Assembly: GCA_025449435.1 (NCBI GenBank)
Contig: JANWJO010000109.1
Location: 1-58,322, forward strand
DNA length: 58,322 bases
Direction of reading: 5' to 3'
Source of the DNA: Chloroflexota bacterium
Lineage (GTDB): Bacteria; Chloroflexota; UBA4733
In this document: piece by piece, positions 26,185-34,996 of the stretch
How the letters are laid out: every line of letters begins with the position of its first letter
How positions within the stretch are numbered: the first letter of the stretch is position 1
Made by a program: the position numbers and the translations under genes
The notes under the pieces: model-generated
Told to the model about the DNA's origin: nothing
Database searches by the model: none
Seen by the model: only the letters and a program-made list of their open reading frames with translations

Positions 26185-26952
26185 CTATCGATAGCTCTCG
26201 TGGAATTGCACGAGCGCTCTCGCCACTTCGCGTTCTGCAATATCCAAGATCTGCCGCCCGAGTTCGGCAGACGCTCGTGGTGAGCGGTCGGTATACCCCT
26301 CGATTCGCTGCATACTCCGGTCACGTTGCGTGAACATGGGCACGGCTGTTTCAGGCAGACCTGCCACACCCGTTCCCTTATGCGGGGCCGGATGCTCCGC
26401 GTCCACCAGGTCCGGCCGCAGTGCTAGCACGATCGATGCTTCAAAGTCGCCAGCGTGGCCCGGCACCCTCAGCGATCCATCTGGATTGATCGCGTGCCAA
26501 CCACTGGTCGCCAGGGACCAGTAGCTGGCTGCGCCGGTGAGGCATTCGTGCACGTTGCTCACCTCGCGGGCGGCGATCTTGATAATCTCGTCATTGCCGC
26601 CGTGGCCGTTCAGGAAGAAGATGCGCCGGAAGCCCGAATGGACAGCCGACTCCCCAAGATCTCTGAGCACGGCGATGAGCGTCTCGGCACGCAAGCTGAA
26701 CACCCCAGGATACGGCCGGTGGTGTGGCGAGTAGCCGAAAGGCTCGATCGGCGCGACGCACACCGGCACGGTCGCCGAGGCAATGGTGGCTGCACGCCTC
26801 GCTATCGTTTCACATGCCAGCACATCTACCGTCACGGGCAAATCTGGCGCGTGCTGCTCGACGGCTGCCACCGGGATAACGAGGGTAGTGTCTGCGGCCA
26901 CAGCGCGCAGTTGCTCCCGAGACATCTCTCCCAGCAAGACCTTGGCTCGCAT
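26185..26952 (-). CDS. Creatininase family amide hydrolase
   Basis: 255 residues. The creatininase fold is shown by VIPVAAVEQHAPDLPVTVD (Glu and His ligands), FGYSPHHRPYPGVFSL, RRIFFLNGHGGNDEIIKIAA (the Asn-Gly-His-Gly-Gly-Asn signature) and HAGDFEASIVLALRPDLVD with further metal ligands. The family includes creatininase, mycofactocin maturase MftE and ArfB-like formamide hydrolases, all of which cleave amide bonds with divalent metals. The substrate is unknown. ATG 26952 has AAGGGG upstream. It is divergent from the small protein-amidase pair, so these may take part in one amide-degrading pathway. Confidence 0.88.
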   Translation of the reverse strand: MRAKVLLGEMSREQLRAVAADTTLVIPVAAVEQHAPDLPVTVDVLACETIARRAATIASATVPVCVAPIEPFGYSPHHRPYPGVFSLRAETLIAVLRDLGESAVHSGFRRIFFLNGHGGNDEIIKIAAREVSNVHECLTGAASYWSLATSGWHAINPDGSLRVPGHAGDFEASIVLALRPDLVDAEHPAPHKGTGVAGLPETAVPMFTQRDRSMQRIEGYTDRSPRASAELGRQILDIAEREVARALVQFHESYR

Positions 26953-27059
26953 TCCATCCCCTTCTGTATGCCCAACCGAGCGACAGTACCCGCTATCATA
27001 CGCAGAGGAGGCGATGACGTCATGGTGGCGTCGGCGTGGTCGCGCCCGGTAGCGATGGG

Positions 27060-27308
27060 ATGAGTGGAGTGGCCGAGCAGCGCCCAACGACCAGTGACGA
27101 CACCACACCCGGCAATCCACACGCAGCTGCGCTCCTCGACGCCGACTACGGCCACCTCCTCAATGGTGAGCAGCTAGCTGGTCTCTACCAGCGCATCGAG
27201 ACCACTGCCGAGTTGCAGCGCCGCATGCGCCTGTTCGCACTCCACAACGGCGATGCCCCGGCACCAGCGGTGTTACCGGCCCCATCCTCGGGAAACGTCC
27301 TGACGTGA
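27060..27308 (+). CDS. Small protein coupled to amidase
   Basis: About 82 residues; the start is uncertain (ATG 27060, or GTG 27036 in frame). After a polar leader the chain has one predicted helix pair, HLLNGEQLAGLYQRIETTAE and LQRRMRLFALHNGDAPAP. Its stop (27306-27308) overlaps the GTG of the amidase (27305), so both are made together. In the AtzE-type and GatCAB amidases a small helical protein (AtzG, GatC) is encoded next to the amidase and wraps around it. The size, position and coupling suggest an analogous role, which is inference; I see no sequence match that proves it. Confidence 0.6.
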   Translation: MSGVAEQRPTTSDDTTPGNPHAAALLDADYGHLLNGEQLAGLYQRIETTAELQRRMRLFALHNGDAPAPAVLPAPSSGNVLT

Positions 27309-28747
27309 CGAGCGCAGGCCACGAAGCCAGTGTCGAAACGCGTGAGCAGCGGATCGCGTTCGCTTCGATCGTCGAATTGGGTCAGATGCTGCGCGACGGC
27401 GAGACCTCGCCAGTCGAGCTAACGGAGCTGTTTCTGGAGCGCCTTCGCCGGATCGGTCCCCAACTCAATGCGGTCGTTACGCTCACCGAAGCGCGCGCAC
27501 GAGCGCAAGCCGAGGTGTTGGGCAACGAACTGCGCGCTGGCCACGACCGCGGTCCTCGGCACGGCATCCCATTCGGGGCGAAGGACCTGCTCGCTACTGG
27601 CGGTGGGGTTCCGACCAGCTGGGGCGCTGCGCCATTTCGTGGCCAGCAGTTCGCCGGCGACGCGCTCGTACTGCAGCGCTTGGAGGCCGCCGGGGCCATT
27701 TTGGTCGCCAAGCTGGCCATGGTCGAGCTGGCAGGCGGGTTCGGTTACGCGCAACCCAATGCAACCTTCACCGGTCCTGGCATCAATCCGTGGAACACGT
27801 CCTATTGGAGTGGTGGCAGTTCCAGTGGCTCAGGGTCGGCTGTTGCCGCCGGGCTGGTGCCGTACGCCCTTGGCTCGGAAACTTGGGGCTCTATCCTCAA
27901 TCCGGCTTCCAGTTGTGGTATTACCGGACTGCGGCCCACACTGGGTTTGGTACCTACCCGAGGCGCCATGGCGCTGAGCTGGACACTGGATAAGCTGGGC
28001 CCGCTGTGCCGCACCGCCGAGGACGCCGCGATCATCACTGGCTATATTGGTGGCGACGATGCTGAGGTGCCTGCCACCCGTTCCTGGTCGATCCGGCCAT
28101 TTGGCTTTCGACGGTCCGGATTCACCCTCGCCCTGCCGCGCGGCCTGGCAGACGATCCTGGCTTGCAGCCGGAGGTGCGCCACCAGTTCGTCGCCGCGCT
28201 GAACGACCTGCGTACTATTGCCACTATCGAGGACGTTGACCTTCCCGAGTTTCCCTACGTGGAGGCAGCCCGCATTATCATCCAGTGCGAGGCCGCAAGT
28301 GCCTTTGATGATTTCCTCGCCTCTGGTAGAGCCAGCGAGTTGACTGCTCCTGAAGATCGTTTTGGCGGCTACGCTGGACTCACGATTCCGGCGGTGGATT
28401 ACATTCGCGCCTTGCGCATCCGCCGCAAGGTGGCGGCTAGCTGGTACCCAATGCTAGCGCCATACGATGCGCTGCTGGTGCCGCCGACCAATACCACGGC
28501 TCGCCGGCTCGATATGCCATGGCGCGGCAATGACGCACACCCGGAATCTGCCGCCGTCACCATTACTGGGGCGGCTGGGAATCTGGCTGGGCTGCCAGCG
28601 ATAACGGTGCCAAGCGGTTTTGACGCAAAAGGATTGCCAACTGCCATCTCGTTGGTGGGCCGGCCGTTCGACGAACAAACAGTCGTGGCGGTGGCGCACG
28701 CCTACCAACAACTGTCCAGCTGGCACCGGCGTCACCCGGCCTGGTAA
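27305..28747 (+). CDS. Amidase signature family enzyme
   Basis: 480 residues. The Ser-cisSer-Lys hydrolase family is clear: Lys in HGIPFGAKDLLATGG, the Gly/Ser-rich signature SGGSSSGSGSAVAAGL with the cis-Ser, and the nucleophile region ALGSETWGSILNPASSCGIT, where GSETWGS stands for the usual GTDTGGS. The C-terminal part has AAGNLAGLPAITVPSG. These enzymes hydrolyse carboxamides; relatives include GatA, AtzF and fatty amide hydrolases. The GTG start is coupled to the small upstream gene, and no gatB is present, so tRNA-amidotransferase function is unlikely. ccdA follows 9 bases downstream. Confidence 0.9.
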   Translation: MTSAGHEASVETREQRIAFASIVELGQMLRDGETSPVELTELFLERLRRIGPQLNAVVTLTEARARAQAEVLGNELRAGHDRGPRHGIPFGAKDLLATGGGVPTSWGAAPFRGQQFAGDALVLQRLEAAGAILVAKLAMVELAGGFGYAQPNATFTGPGINPWNTSYWSGGSSSGSGSAVAAGLVPYALGSETWGSILNPASSCGITGLRPTLGLVPTRGAMALSWTLDKLGPLCRTAEDAAIITGYIGGDDAEVPATRSWSIRPFGFRRSGFTLALPRGLADDPGLQPEVRHQFVAALNDLRTIATIEDVDLPEFPYVEAARIIIQCEAASAFDDFLASGRASELTAPEDRFGGYAGLTIPAVDYIRALRIRRKVAASWYPMLAPYDALLVPPTNTTARRLDMPWRGNDAHPESAAVTITGAAGNLAGLPAITVPSGFDAKGLPTAISLVGRPFDEQTVVAVAHAYQQLSSWHRRHPAW

Positions 28748-28756
28748 GGATCACCC

Positions 28757-29494
28757 GTGGCTGCCGTCGCTATAGCACCCTGGATGTGGCCGCTGGCCTT
28801 CCTCGCCGGTCTCATATCATTTCTGTCCCCCTGCGCCTTGCCGCTGGTCCCCGGCTACGTTTCGTATATCACTGGTGTCAGCGCTTACTCGGCAGAAGCG
28901 ACCAGTCGCCGATACGACGCCGTCCTCCCCAGTGTTCTGTTTGTGGTGGGCTTCACTGCGGTCTTCACTGCCCTGGGGGCAAGCGCGTCGGCCATTGGGT
29001 CGCTCTTGCTCGGCTATCGTGCGGTACTGGAGAAGGTTGCCGGTGCCTTCATCCTGGTGATGGCACTGCTGCTCATCGGCGTGCTGCGAGTACCCGCGTT
29101 ACAGATGGAACGCCGCTTGCGTCCTCAGCGTCGTGGCGGCGCGCTCGGAGCTCTGCCACTGGGCGCGGCGTTCGCTATTGGCTGGACTCCTTGTATTGGT
29201 CCGGTGCTGGCGGCGGTACTGGCTCTGGCCGGCAGTCAGACGCAGGCGGTTTCTGGCGCTCTTCTTCTGCTGGCGTATTCCCTTGGTCTTGGCCTGCCGT
29301 TCATCCTGGCCGGTGTGTACCTGTCGCACCTGGTCCAAGCAGTCAAGTCACTTCGAGTCCTCCTCCCTGCTTTCACCTACGCCGGCGGAGGGCTGCTCGC
29401 GGTGATGGGTGTACTGTTGCTCACCGATCGCTGGGTGCAAGCGATGGCGCCCCTGCTTCGGATCTACAGCCAGTTGAACTGGCCCCCGTTTTAG
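28757..29494 (+). CDS. ccdA: CcdA-type cytochrome c biogenesis/thiol transport membrane protein
   Basis: 245 residues and six membrane segments. The two redox-active cysteines are in the expected places: LISFLSPCALPLVPGYVSYI in the first helix and GWTPCIGPVLAAVLALAG in the fourth. CcdA (the short form of DsbD) moves electrons from cytoplasmic thioredoxin across the membrane to extracytoplasmic thiol proteins, for cytochrome c maturation or disulfide repair. GTG start with AAGGATCA upstream. It follows the amidase by 9 bases, an odd neighbour, so cotranscription may be incidental. No thioredoxin-like partner (ResA/CcsX) is in the window. Repeat copy D follows. Confidence 0.92.
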   Translation: MAAVAIAPWMWPLAFLAGLISFLSPCALPLVPGYVSYITGVSAYSAEATSRRYDAVLPSVLFVVGFTAVFTALGASASAIGSLLLGYRAVLEKVAGAFILVMALLLIGVLRVPALQMERRLRPQRRGGALGALPLGAAFAIGWTPCIGPVLAAVLALAGSQTQAVSGALLLLAYSLGLGLPFILAGVYLSHLVQAVKSLRVLLPAFTYAGGGLLAVMGVLLLTDRWVQAMAPLLRIYSQLNWPPF

Positions 29495-29509
29495 CTACTA
29501 GCTCGTGAG

Positions 29510-29726
29510 ACCCCTCCCCCGCGCCCAAAGGGCACCCGTCCCTCCGGCGGGAGACTTACTTTTAACCACAGCATAGTGGTTGGCTGGTTGGTGGGACCAG
29601 GGTACGGACCCCATCCCTCGCCCTAGCGGCACCGATCTGTACCTTGCCCCGTGCTCCACAGGTAGGCAAAAGTAAGGGCGGAAAAGGGGTGCGAGAACAA
29701 CAATACGTGCTCTCGGCGCGGGGGTG
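29510..29726. repeat. Long intergenic palindromic repeat, copy D
   Basis: Left end ACCCCTCCCCCGCGCCC (29510-29526), identical to copy A; right end GGCGCGGGGGTG (29715-29726) is its inverted partner. Core GCGCCCAAAGGGCACCCG (29521-29538) equals the reverse complement of copy C. An inner inverted pair, ACTTACTTTTAACCACA (29554-29570) and GCAAAAGTAAGGG (29666-29678), matches the inner pair of copy E. It fills the gap between the convergent ccdA and cfa genes; no gene is seen in it. Confidence 0.75.
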
Positions 29727-29736
29727 CCTTCTCCCA

Positions 29737-31035
29737 CTATCGGTACCAATCCTGGCGAGTGAGCGGGAGACCGCTCACGCCCTGATCTGGCTTGGCCAGC
29801 AGCGTCTGGAACAAGGTGATGTCGCCTTTAGCAAAGCTATACGCCGACCCAGCCATATACAGTCGCCAGGTACGGTAGGCAACGTCATCGGTGGCCGCGA
29901 TCGCCGCTGCGGCGTTGGCCTCGAGCCGGCGCACCCACTGGCGAAGCGTGAGCGTGTAGTGTTCGCGCAAGCTTTCCACGTCGCGCACTTCAAAGCCAGT
30001 GCGCTCAGCAGCAGTCAGCGTGGTGCTGATCGTCTCCAGTTCACCGTCCGGCCACACGTGCTTGGCCAGGAACGACCGCCCAGAACGAGGCGACTGGTGC
30101 CAATTCCGGCAAATGCCGTGGTTCAGAAACACTCCACCCGTCTTGAGCAAGCGCATGGCTTGTGCGAAGTAGGCCGGCAACTGTGCCTCGCCCACATGCT
30201 CAAACATGCCGATACTCACGAGCTTGTCGAAGCGCTCCTGACCAGTGACCTCGCGGTAATCGAGGAGTTCCACCCGGCAACGGCCCTCCAGGCCAGCCGT
30301 TCGTATGCGTTCGCTCGCAAACTCCGCCTGGCGCTTGCTGAGTGTGATGCCGGTGGCATCGACGCCGTAGTGCTGGGCCGCATACATCACCAGGCCACCC
30401 CAGCCGCAGCCGATGTCGAGCAAGCGTTCCCCTGGTTGCAAGCGCAGCTTGCGGCAAATGTGTTCGAGCTTGTCGGTCTGCGCGTTGTCGATCGTCTGGT
30501 CTGGCGTCTGGAAGTACGCGCAGGAATACACCATCCGCTGGTCGAGGAAACTCGCAAAGAACTCGTTAGAACGGTCATAATGAAAGCTCACCGCCTGCTT
30601 GTCGCGTTCGATGGAATGCCGCTTGCCGTGTAGGTCCGGTTCGCGGTCGTCGTGACGCGGGTGGCGTCCACCCGGCAGAATGAACAACTCTTTCGCCCGC
30701 GTTACCTTGTCGCGCAGACCGTGCTCGCCTCCTGACACCAGTTCGTCCACCACCGGGAATACCGCTTCGATGCTACCCCCGATATCGAAGTCGTCGTAAA
30801 TGTAGGCCTCGCCCATCGCCAGGTCATCGGGTGGCCAGAACATCGACTTGAGCGCACCGGGATGTTTGAGCTTGAGCATGAACGACGGCGGAGCGCCGCT
30901 AGTGGCCTCCCAACGCGTGCCGTCCCAAAACTCTACAGCAAACGTGCGGTTTGGCAGGCCAGCGAGTAACGATTGCAGAAATCCCTGACTTGCCTGTATT
31001 GCTCGATCCCGCGTTTCGACTGTTGCCGTTGCCAT
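29737..31035 (-). CDS. cfa: Cyclopropane-fatty-acyl-phospholipid synthase family methyltransferase
   Basis: 432 residues from ATG 31035, fixed by GGAAGGAG upstream. The N-terminal domain (about 1-125) is the lipid-binding part. The SAM-binding methyltransferase core has LLDIGCGWGGLVMYAAQHYG, VDATGITLSKRQAEFA, SIGMFEHVG and LNHGICRN with the bicarbonate-site residues. The enzyme methylenates cis double bonds of membrane phospholipids, using S-adenosylmethionine, often at stationary phase or under acid stress. Mycolic-acid-type relatives use the same fold, so the exact product is open. A TACAAT -10 candidate lies at 31127-31122 on the minus strand. It is divergent from the S41 protease gene. 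Confidence 0.92.
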   Translation of the reverse strand: MATATVETRDRAIQASQGFLQSLLAGLPNRTFAVEFWDGTRWEATSGAPPSFMLKLKHPGALKSMFWPPDDLAMGEAYIYDDFDIGGSIEAVFPVVDELVSGGEHGLRDKVTRAKELFILPGGRHPRHDDREPDLHGKRHSIERDKQAVSFHYDRSNEFFASFLDQRMVYSCAYFQTPDQTIDNAQTDKLEHICRKLRLQPGERLLDIGCGWGGLVMYAAQHYGVDATGITLSKRQAEFASERIRTAGLEGRCRVELLDYREVTGQERFDKLVSIGMFEHVGEAQLPAYFAQAMRLLKTGGVFLNHGICRNWHQSPRSGRSFLAKHVWPDGELETISTTLTAAERTGFEVRDVESLREHYTLTLRQWVRRLEANAAAAIAATDDVAYRTWRLYMAGSAYSFAKGDITLFQTLLAKPDQGVSGLPLTRQDWYR

Positions 31036-31240
31036 CGCTCGCTCCTTCCGTGCCGCACTAGTGGGCGGCGTGCGAGCGCTGCACCGGTGGCCGGAAGAGC
31101 GCTCTAGCGCCGTCTGCCCGTATTGTACGCCTTCCGGCAGACGCCGCGAAGACAATGCGTCCGGTGCACATGCCATGCTGATAGCGGCCGGCCGGGATCG
31201 CCCCGACCACGGCCAGGACTCAGCGAGAAGGACCCTGCTC

Positions 31241-32560
31241 ATGGACCCAAACGACTCAGCGCCGGATCCAGGCGGCACCAGAGATGGGCCAAAGGCAAAC
31301 GGTCGGTGGCAGCCGCTATGGCGGCGCAGCAAGGCCTTGAGAGTGCCCGTTGCGTTTGTTGCAGTGGCGTTACTGTGCTTCGGATTGGGATATGAAACGC
31401 GTGCCCGTGTCGAGCCCCAATTCAGCCAGGCAACGCCGGCTTCGGCAGCACCGGTCGCGCCATTACTCTGGCAGGCCTGGACGCTGGCCGAAACCAATTA
31501 CGTTGATACCAGCGCCCTCGACCCAACCAAGATGATGTACGGTGCTATCCAGGGCATGCTCGCCGCGCTGGGAGACACCGATCACACGCGGTTTCTCACG
31601 CCACAAGAAGCCGCTACCGAGCGACAACAACTGTCGGGCCAGTATGTGGGAATCGGCATTCAGGTCGGCATGAAGAACGGCCGTCCCGTCATCATCGCTC
31701 CAATCGCGGGCTCACCAGCGCAAAAGGCTGGCATCCAAGCCGGCGATACCATCCTCACCATCGACGGAACCGACACCGCCGGGACTTCCTTTACTGACCT
31801 TGCCACTAAAGTGCGCGGCCCCGCCGGAAGTTCACTCACGCTTCAATTGCAGCACGCTGGCAGCCAAGAACCATACACTGTGACGGTGCAACGCGCCGCC
31901 ATTAACGTGCCGGACGTGCAGTCCAACATCGTCCACGACGGTGGCAAAACGATCCTCCACGTGCAAATCGTCCAGTTTGGTAGCCATTCGGACGCGCAAC
32001 TGCGCGACCAGTTGCATGCCGCCGTGTCTCAGAACGTAGACGGTATCGTGCTCGACCTTCGCGACAATCCTGGCGGGTTACTCGACCAAGCAATTGGCAC
32101 CACGAGCCAGTTTGTAGGGCAGGGCACGGCCGTCATCGAGCAGTATCGTAACGGCAAGCGCAAGGATGACACCGTGAGCGGCGGCGGCTTAGCGACCCAG
32201 ATTCCTATGGTGGTCCTGGTCAATCAGGGCACCGCGAGCGCAGCTGAAATTGTCGCCGGCGCCCTCAAGGATCATAAGCGTGCCAAGCTCGTCGGCCAGA
32301 CCACCTTTGGCACCGGAACCGTGCTGTCGACCTACCACTTGAGTGACGGATCGGAAATGCTCCTGGGGACCGAGGAGTGGCTCACGCCCAACGGCTCCCA
32401 GATCTGGCGGCACGGCATTACGCCCGATCAACAGGTGGCGCTGCCTGCAGACGTACAACCGCTGTACCCGTCATCTGAAGCCACGTTGAGCCCCGACCAG
32501 ATCGTGCATAGCACCGACACCCAACTCGACACGGCTCTGGCTGACCTGGTGAGCCCGTGA
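31241..32560 (+). CDS. S41 family C-terminal processing peptidase homologue, catalytic Lys missing
   Basis: 439 residues from ATG 31241, with GAGAAGGAC upstream. One membrane segment (about 35-50) anchors an extracytoplasmic body: a helical region, a PDZ domain (about 132-215: GQYVGIGIQV to the substrate-binding strands) and the S41 core. The nucleophile is S333 in NQGTASAAEIVAGALKD. In CtpA-type enzymes the general base Lys comes in TFGKG; here the segment is GQTTFGTGTV, with T358 at that place. I recall TFGTG in other Chloroflexota S41 proteins, which would make it a subgroup trait. Activity may rely on another residue or be lost. Confidence 0.88.
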   Translation: MDPNDSAPDPGGTRDGPKANGRWQPLWRRSKALRVPVAFVAVALLCFGLGYETRARVEPQFSQATPASAAPVAPLLWQAWTLAETNYVDTSALDPTKMMYGAIQGMLAALGDTDHTRFLTPQEAATERQQLSGQYVGIGIQVGMKNGRPVIIAPIAGSPAQKAGIQAGDTILTIDGTDTAGTSFTDLATKVRGPAGSSLTLQLQHAGSQEPYTVTVQRAAINVPDVQSNIVHDGGKTILHVQIVQFGSHSDAQLRDQLHAAVSQNVDGIVLDLRDNPGGLLDQAIGTTSQFVGQGTAVIEQYRNGKRKDDTVSGGGLATQIPMVVLVNQGTASAAEIVAGALKDHKRAKLVGQTTFGTGTVLSTYHLSDGSEMLLGTEEWLTPNGSQIWRHGITPDQQVALPADVQPLYPSSEATLSPDQIVHSTDTQLDTALADLVSP

Positions 32561-32614
32561 GGTTACTGGTCTCACCGGGGGAAACGACGGGAGGGGCAAC
32601 CTTCGTACCATTGC

Positions 32615-34930
32615 CTACTGCGGCGGCGCGTTGTAGATGCGCACCGCGTGGTCATCGGCATCTACGACGGCAAACTGGCCCGATGGTGCGGTGGCGATGC
32701 CAGTGGGAGATCCAGGCATGGCCAGCGCCAATTGCTGGTTGCCTAGGTCGTCGTACACCAGCACGCGGTGACCGTCGTGGTCGGCCAGCAGAAGCCTGCC
32801 GTCGGCCAGGAGCGCCAGGCCGCCAGCCGTGAGCGTACTGGTCCTGGGCGCCGAGGACGATATCAACTGTTGATGATTAGGACCCAAAACAAGCAAACGA
32901 CCGCTATCCGGCTCATACACGTACACGCTACCGTCGGTGGTAGAAATGGCCGCTGTTGGTTGATCCAGCATGTGGGCATCTGCCGCGGTGTTGGCAATCG
33001 TCGTAAGCGCAATGCCCTGCTGCGAGAAGCGAAAGATCTCGTTTGCAGGCGTCCCAGCGACGCTGAGCATCCCGTCACTCCCCAGTGTTAACCCGCGCGA
33101 ATGGGTGAGATCGCCCAGGCCCTCCACAGCGCCCAGCAGCGAGCCAGTATCGCTGACGTGAGAAACGGTGCCCCCCTCGGTATCCAGAATGTACAGCGTG
33201 CCGTCACCGGCACTTGCTAGCGCCCAGGGGCCCTTCCAGCTTGAGCCGGGTCCACCAAATTCGCCAATGAAGGCGCCTGCTGGTGAAAACCGCTCAACTC
33301 GTTTGCGCCCTGCATCTAGCACCAGTACGTTGCCCTGGGTGTCGAAGGCCACATCAATTGGAGTGTCAACCTGACCGGTGCCAGTGCCGTGCTGGCCGAT
33401 GGTCACGAGCAGTTGGGGCTGGACCGTGGTTGGCTGCCCAGGCTGAGAACCACTAGCGGCGATAGGGGCCGATCGTGGACCATTCACAGGCGTTGCAACC
33501 GGTACGGGCACTTCGCTGCCGGCAATTTGACCTGCAATCTGGTCGGGCGTGAGCGCATCGAACTCTCCTGCCGAAAAGGTCAGCAATCCATCACGCAATC
33601 GTGCTTGTTGGAAGTCACGCCACTGGCCGAACGACGTGCTGGCGATACCAGGCATCCGCTCGGTGGTGGCGGCCTCTGACTGAACCCACACCGACCAGCC
33701 GGCTGTGTTGATTATGGCCAGCACCGCAGCCACTGTAACCAAATATGGGTAGGCCGCTGCGGACCAGCGATGCAGCTTGTTCCAGATGAGCTCTATCGCG
33801 AGGGATGCGAACAGGAACATGGGCCCCACGGCAGTGATGCCGCGCGCCCCATCCGGAGCGCCGCTTGCTAAGAGCTGCGTCAAGGCAAGCGGGACGAGCA
33901 ACAACGTCCACCATAGCGCGGTTTGTCGCCAGCGCCATGCGCCGAGCACCAACCCAGCCAGGTACAGGGCTCCACTCAGCGGATCGAGCCAACCAGTCCC
34001 CGCAGGCTTATACCGCCCGCTTCCCAGTGTGGGGTCGAGGAAGAGGAACGAGCGAGCGGCATCCCACGCTTGGTTGGCCACCAAAGTCACGGGATCGGAG
34101 CCCGCGCCGGCAATCCACACCGCCTCGACGCGACGGTCGAATGCCGCCGGAGATGCCAGAAAGGTGAGGAACTCTGGAAAGAAGAGGACCGCTGCGACGC
34201 CAGCCGCCACCGCACAACCGCGGACCAGCAGACGCACTGCTGGCTGATTGCCCGTTCTCACGGCTAGAACGACTTGAACCACAAGGTAGGCGCAGATGGC
34301 GATTACGACCGCTCGACCCGCAAAGTAGCCGTACAGTAACAGGGCCACCGAGACACCAAGGCCTACCCAATAGCGCCAGCGGGCGGGCTCCTCACCGGCT
34401 TTGGCAACGAGCCATCCGGCCAGCAGCGAGAACGTCACGACATCGGCGTTATTCCAGGCGGAACGGGAGAAATGCAAGAACCACCAGTTACCGGCAAACA
34501 AGATGGCCGCCACTAATGCGCTCTGCGCACTCACCCGGCGGCGGGCCAATGCGTAGAACGGGAGGATGGCGAGTGACGATATAATCGCTGTTGGCAGCCG
34601 CAGCGTGAATAACGTGACGCCCAGCAGTTGCCAGCTCCACACGATGAAGTACACGCTCAGCGCCGGCTCCGGTGTCCAATCCAAGCCATTGATGGCCGGG
34701 CCCTTTCCGGCGAGCACCTGCAACGCGTTGGCGCCGAAGTCGAGTTCGTCGGCCGTCACCGTGTTGGGAACGTCGGCCAGCAGTGTGATGCGCAGAAGCA
34801 GCCCTGCCACGAACACGATCGCTAGCGCAAGGCGCTCGTGCGTGGTGACGAATTCCAGCAGAGTGACCTGGTGAGTTGACGCCTCAGCGCCGGGTAAAGG
34901 CGCCAGTGCTGGTGGCGAGCTAGCGGTCAC
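32615..34930 (-). CDS. GT39/PMT-type membrane glycosyltransferase fused to an NHL beta-propeller
   Basis: 771 residues, GTG start. The first 440 or so residues are a polytopic GT-C protein: first membrane helix near 30-50, the extracytoplasmic Asp/Glu loop VPNTVTADELDFGANAL that holds the acceptor-site acids of the PMT/ArnT group, and about ten further helices. A Pro/Val-rich linker (about 480-505) leads to a repeat domain with NHL/six-bladed propeller signatures such as PIDVAFDTQGNVLVLDAGRK, PWALASAGDGTLYILDTEGG and GGLALLADGRLLLADHDGHR. Such enzymes use polyprenyl-phosphate sugars. The propeller may bind the glycan or protein acceptor outside the cell; this is inference. Confidence 0.85.
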   Translation of the reverse strand: MTASSPPALAPLPGAEASTHQVTLLEFVTTHERLALAIVFVAGLLLRITLLADVPNTVTADELDFGANALQVLAGKGPAINGLDWTPEPALSVYFIVWSWQLLGVTLFTLRLPTAIISSLAILPFYALARRRVSAQSALVAAILFAGNWWFLHFSRSAWNNADVVTFSLLAGWLVAKAGEEPARWRYWVGLGVSVALLLYGYFAGRAVVIAICAYLVVQVVLAVRTGNQPAVRLLVRGCAVAAGVAAVLFFPEFLTFLASPAAFDRRVEAVWIAGAGSDPVTLVANQAWDAARSFLFLDPTLGSGRYKPAGTGWLDPLSGALYLAGLVLGAWRWRQTALWWTLLLVPLALTQLLASGAPDGARGITAVGPMFLFASLAIELIWNKLHRWSAAAYPYLVTVAAVLAIINTAGWSVWVQSEAATTERMPGIASTSFGQWRDFQQARLRDGLLTFSAGEFDALTPDQIAGQIAGSEVPVPVATPVNGPRSAPIAASGSQPGQPTTVQPQLLVTIGQHGTGTGQVDTPIDVAFDTQGNVLVLDAGRKRVERFSPAGAFIGEFGGPGSSWKGPWALASAGDGTLYILDTEGGTVSHVSDTGSLLGAVEGLGDLTHSRGLTLGSDGMLSVAGTPANEIFRFSQQGIALTTIANTAADAHMLDQPTAAISTTDGSVYVYEPDSGRLLVLGPNHQQLISSSAPRTSTLTAGGLALLADGRLLLADHDGHRVLVYDDLGNQQLALAMPGSPTGIATAPSGQFAVVDADDHAVRIYNAPPQ

Positions 34931-34996
34931 CCCATCCTACCGATCCAGCACAACGGCTCCAGACGGCAGCACATGGGGCGATCAAACAACGCTGCC

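Noticed and set aside
29644..30633. A 329-codon plus-strand frame opposite cfa
   Set aside because: It is the complement of a well-conserved methyltransferase gene and begins inside repeat copy D. No family features are seen.
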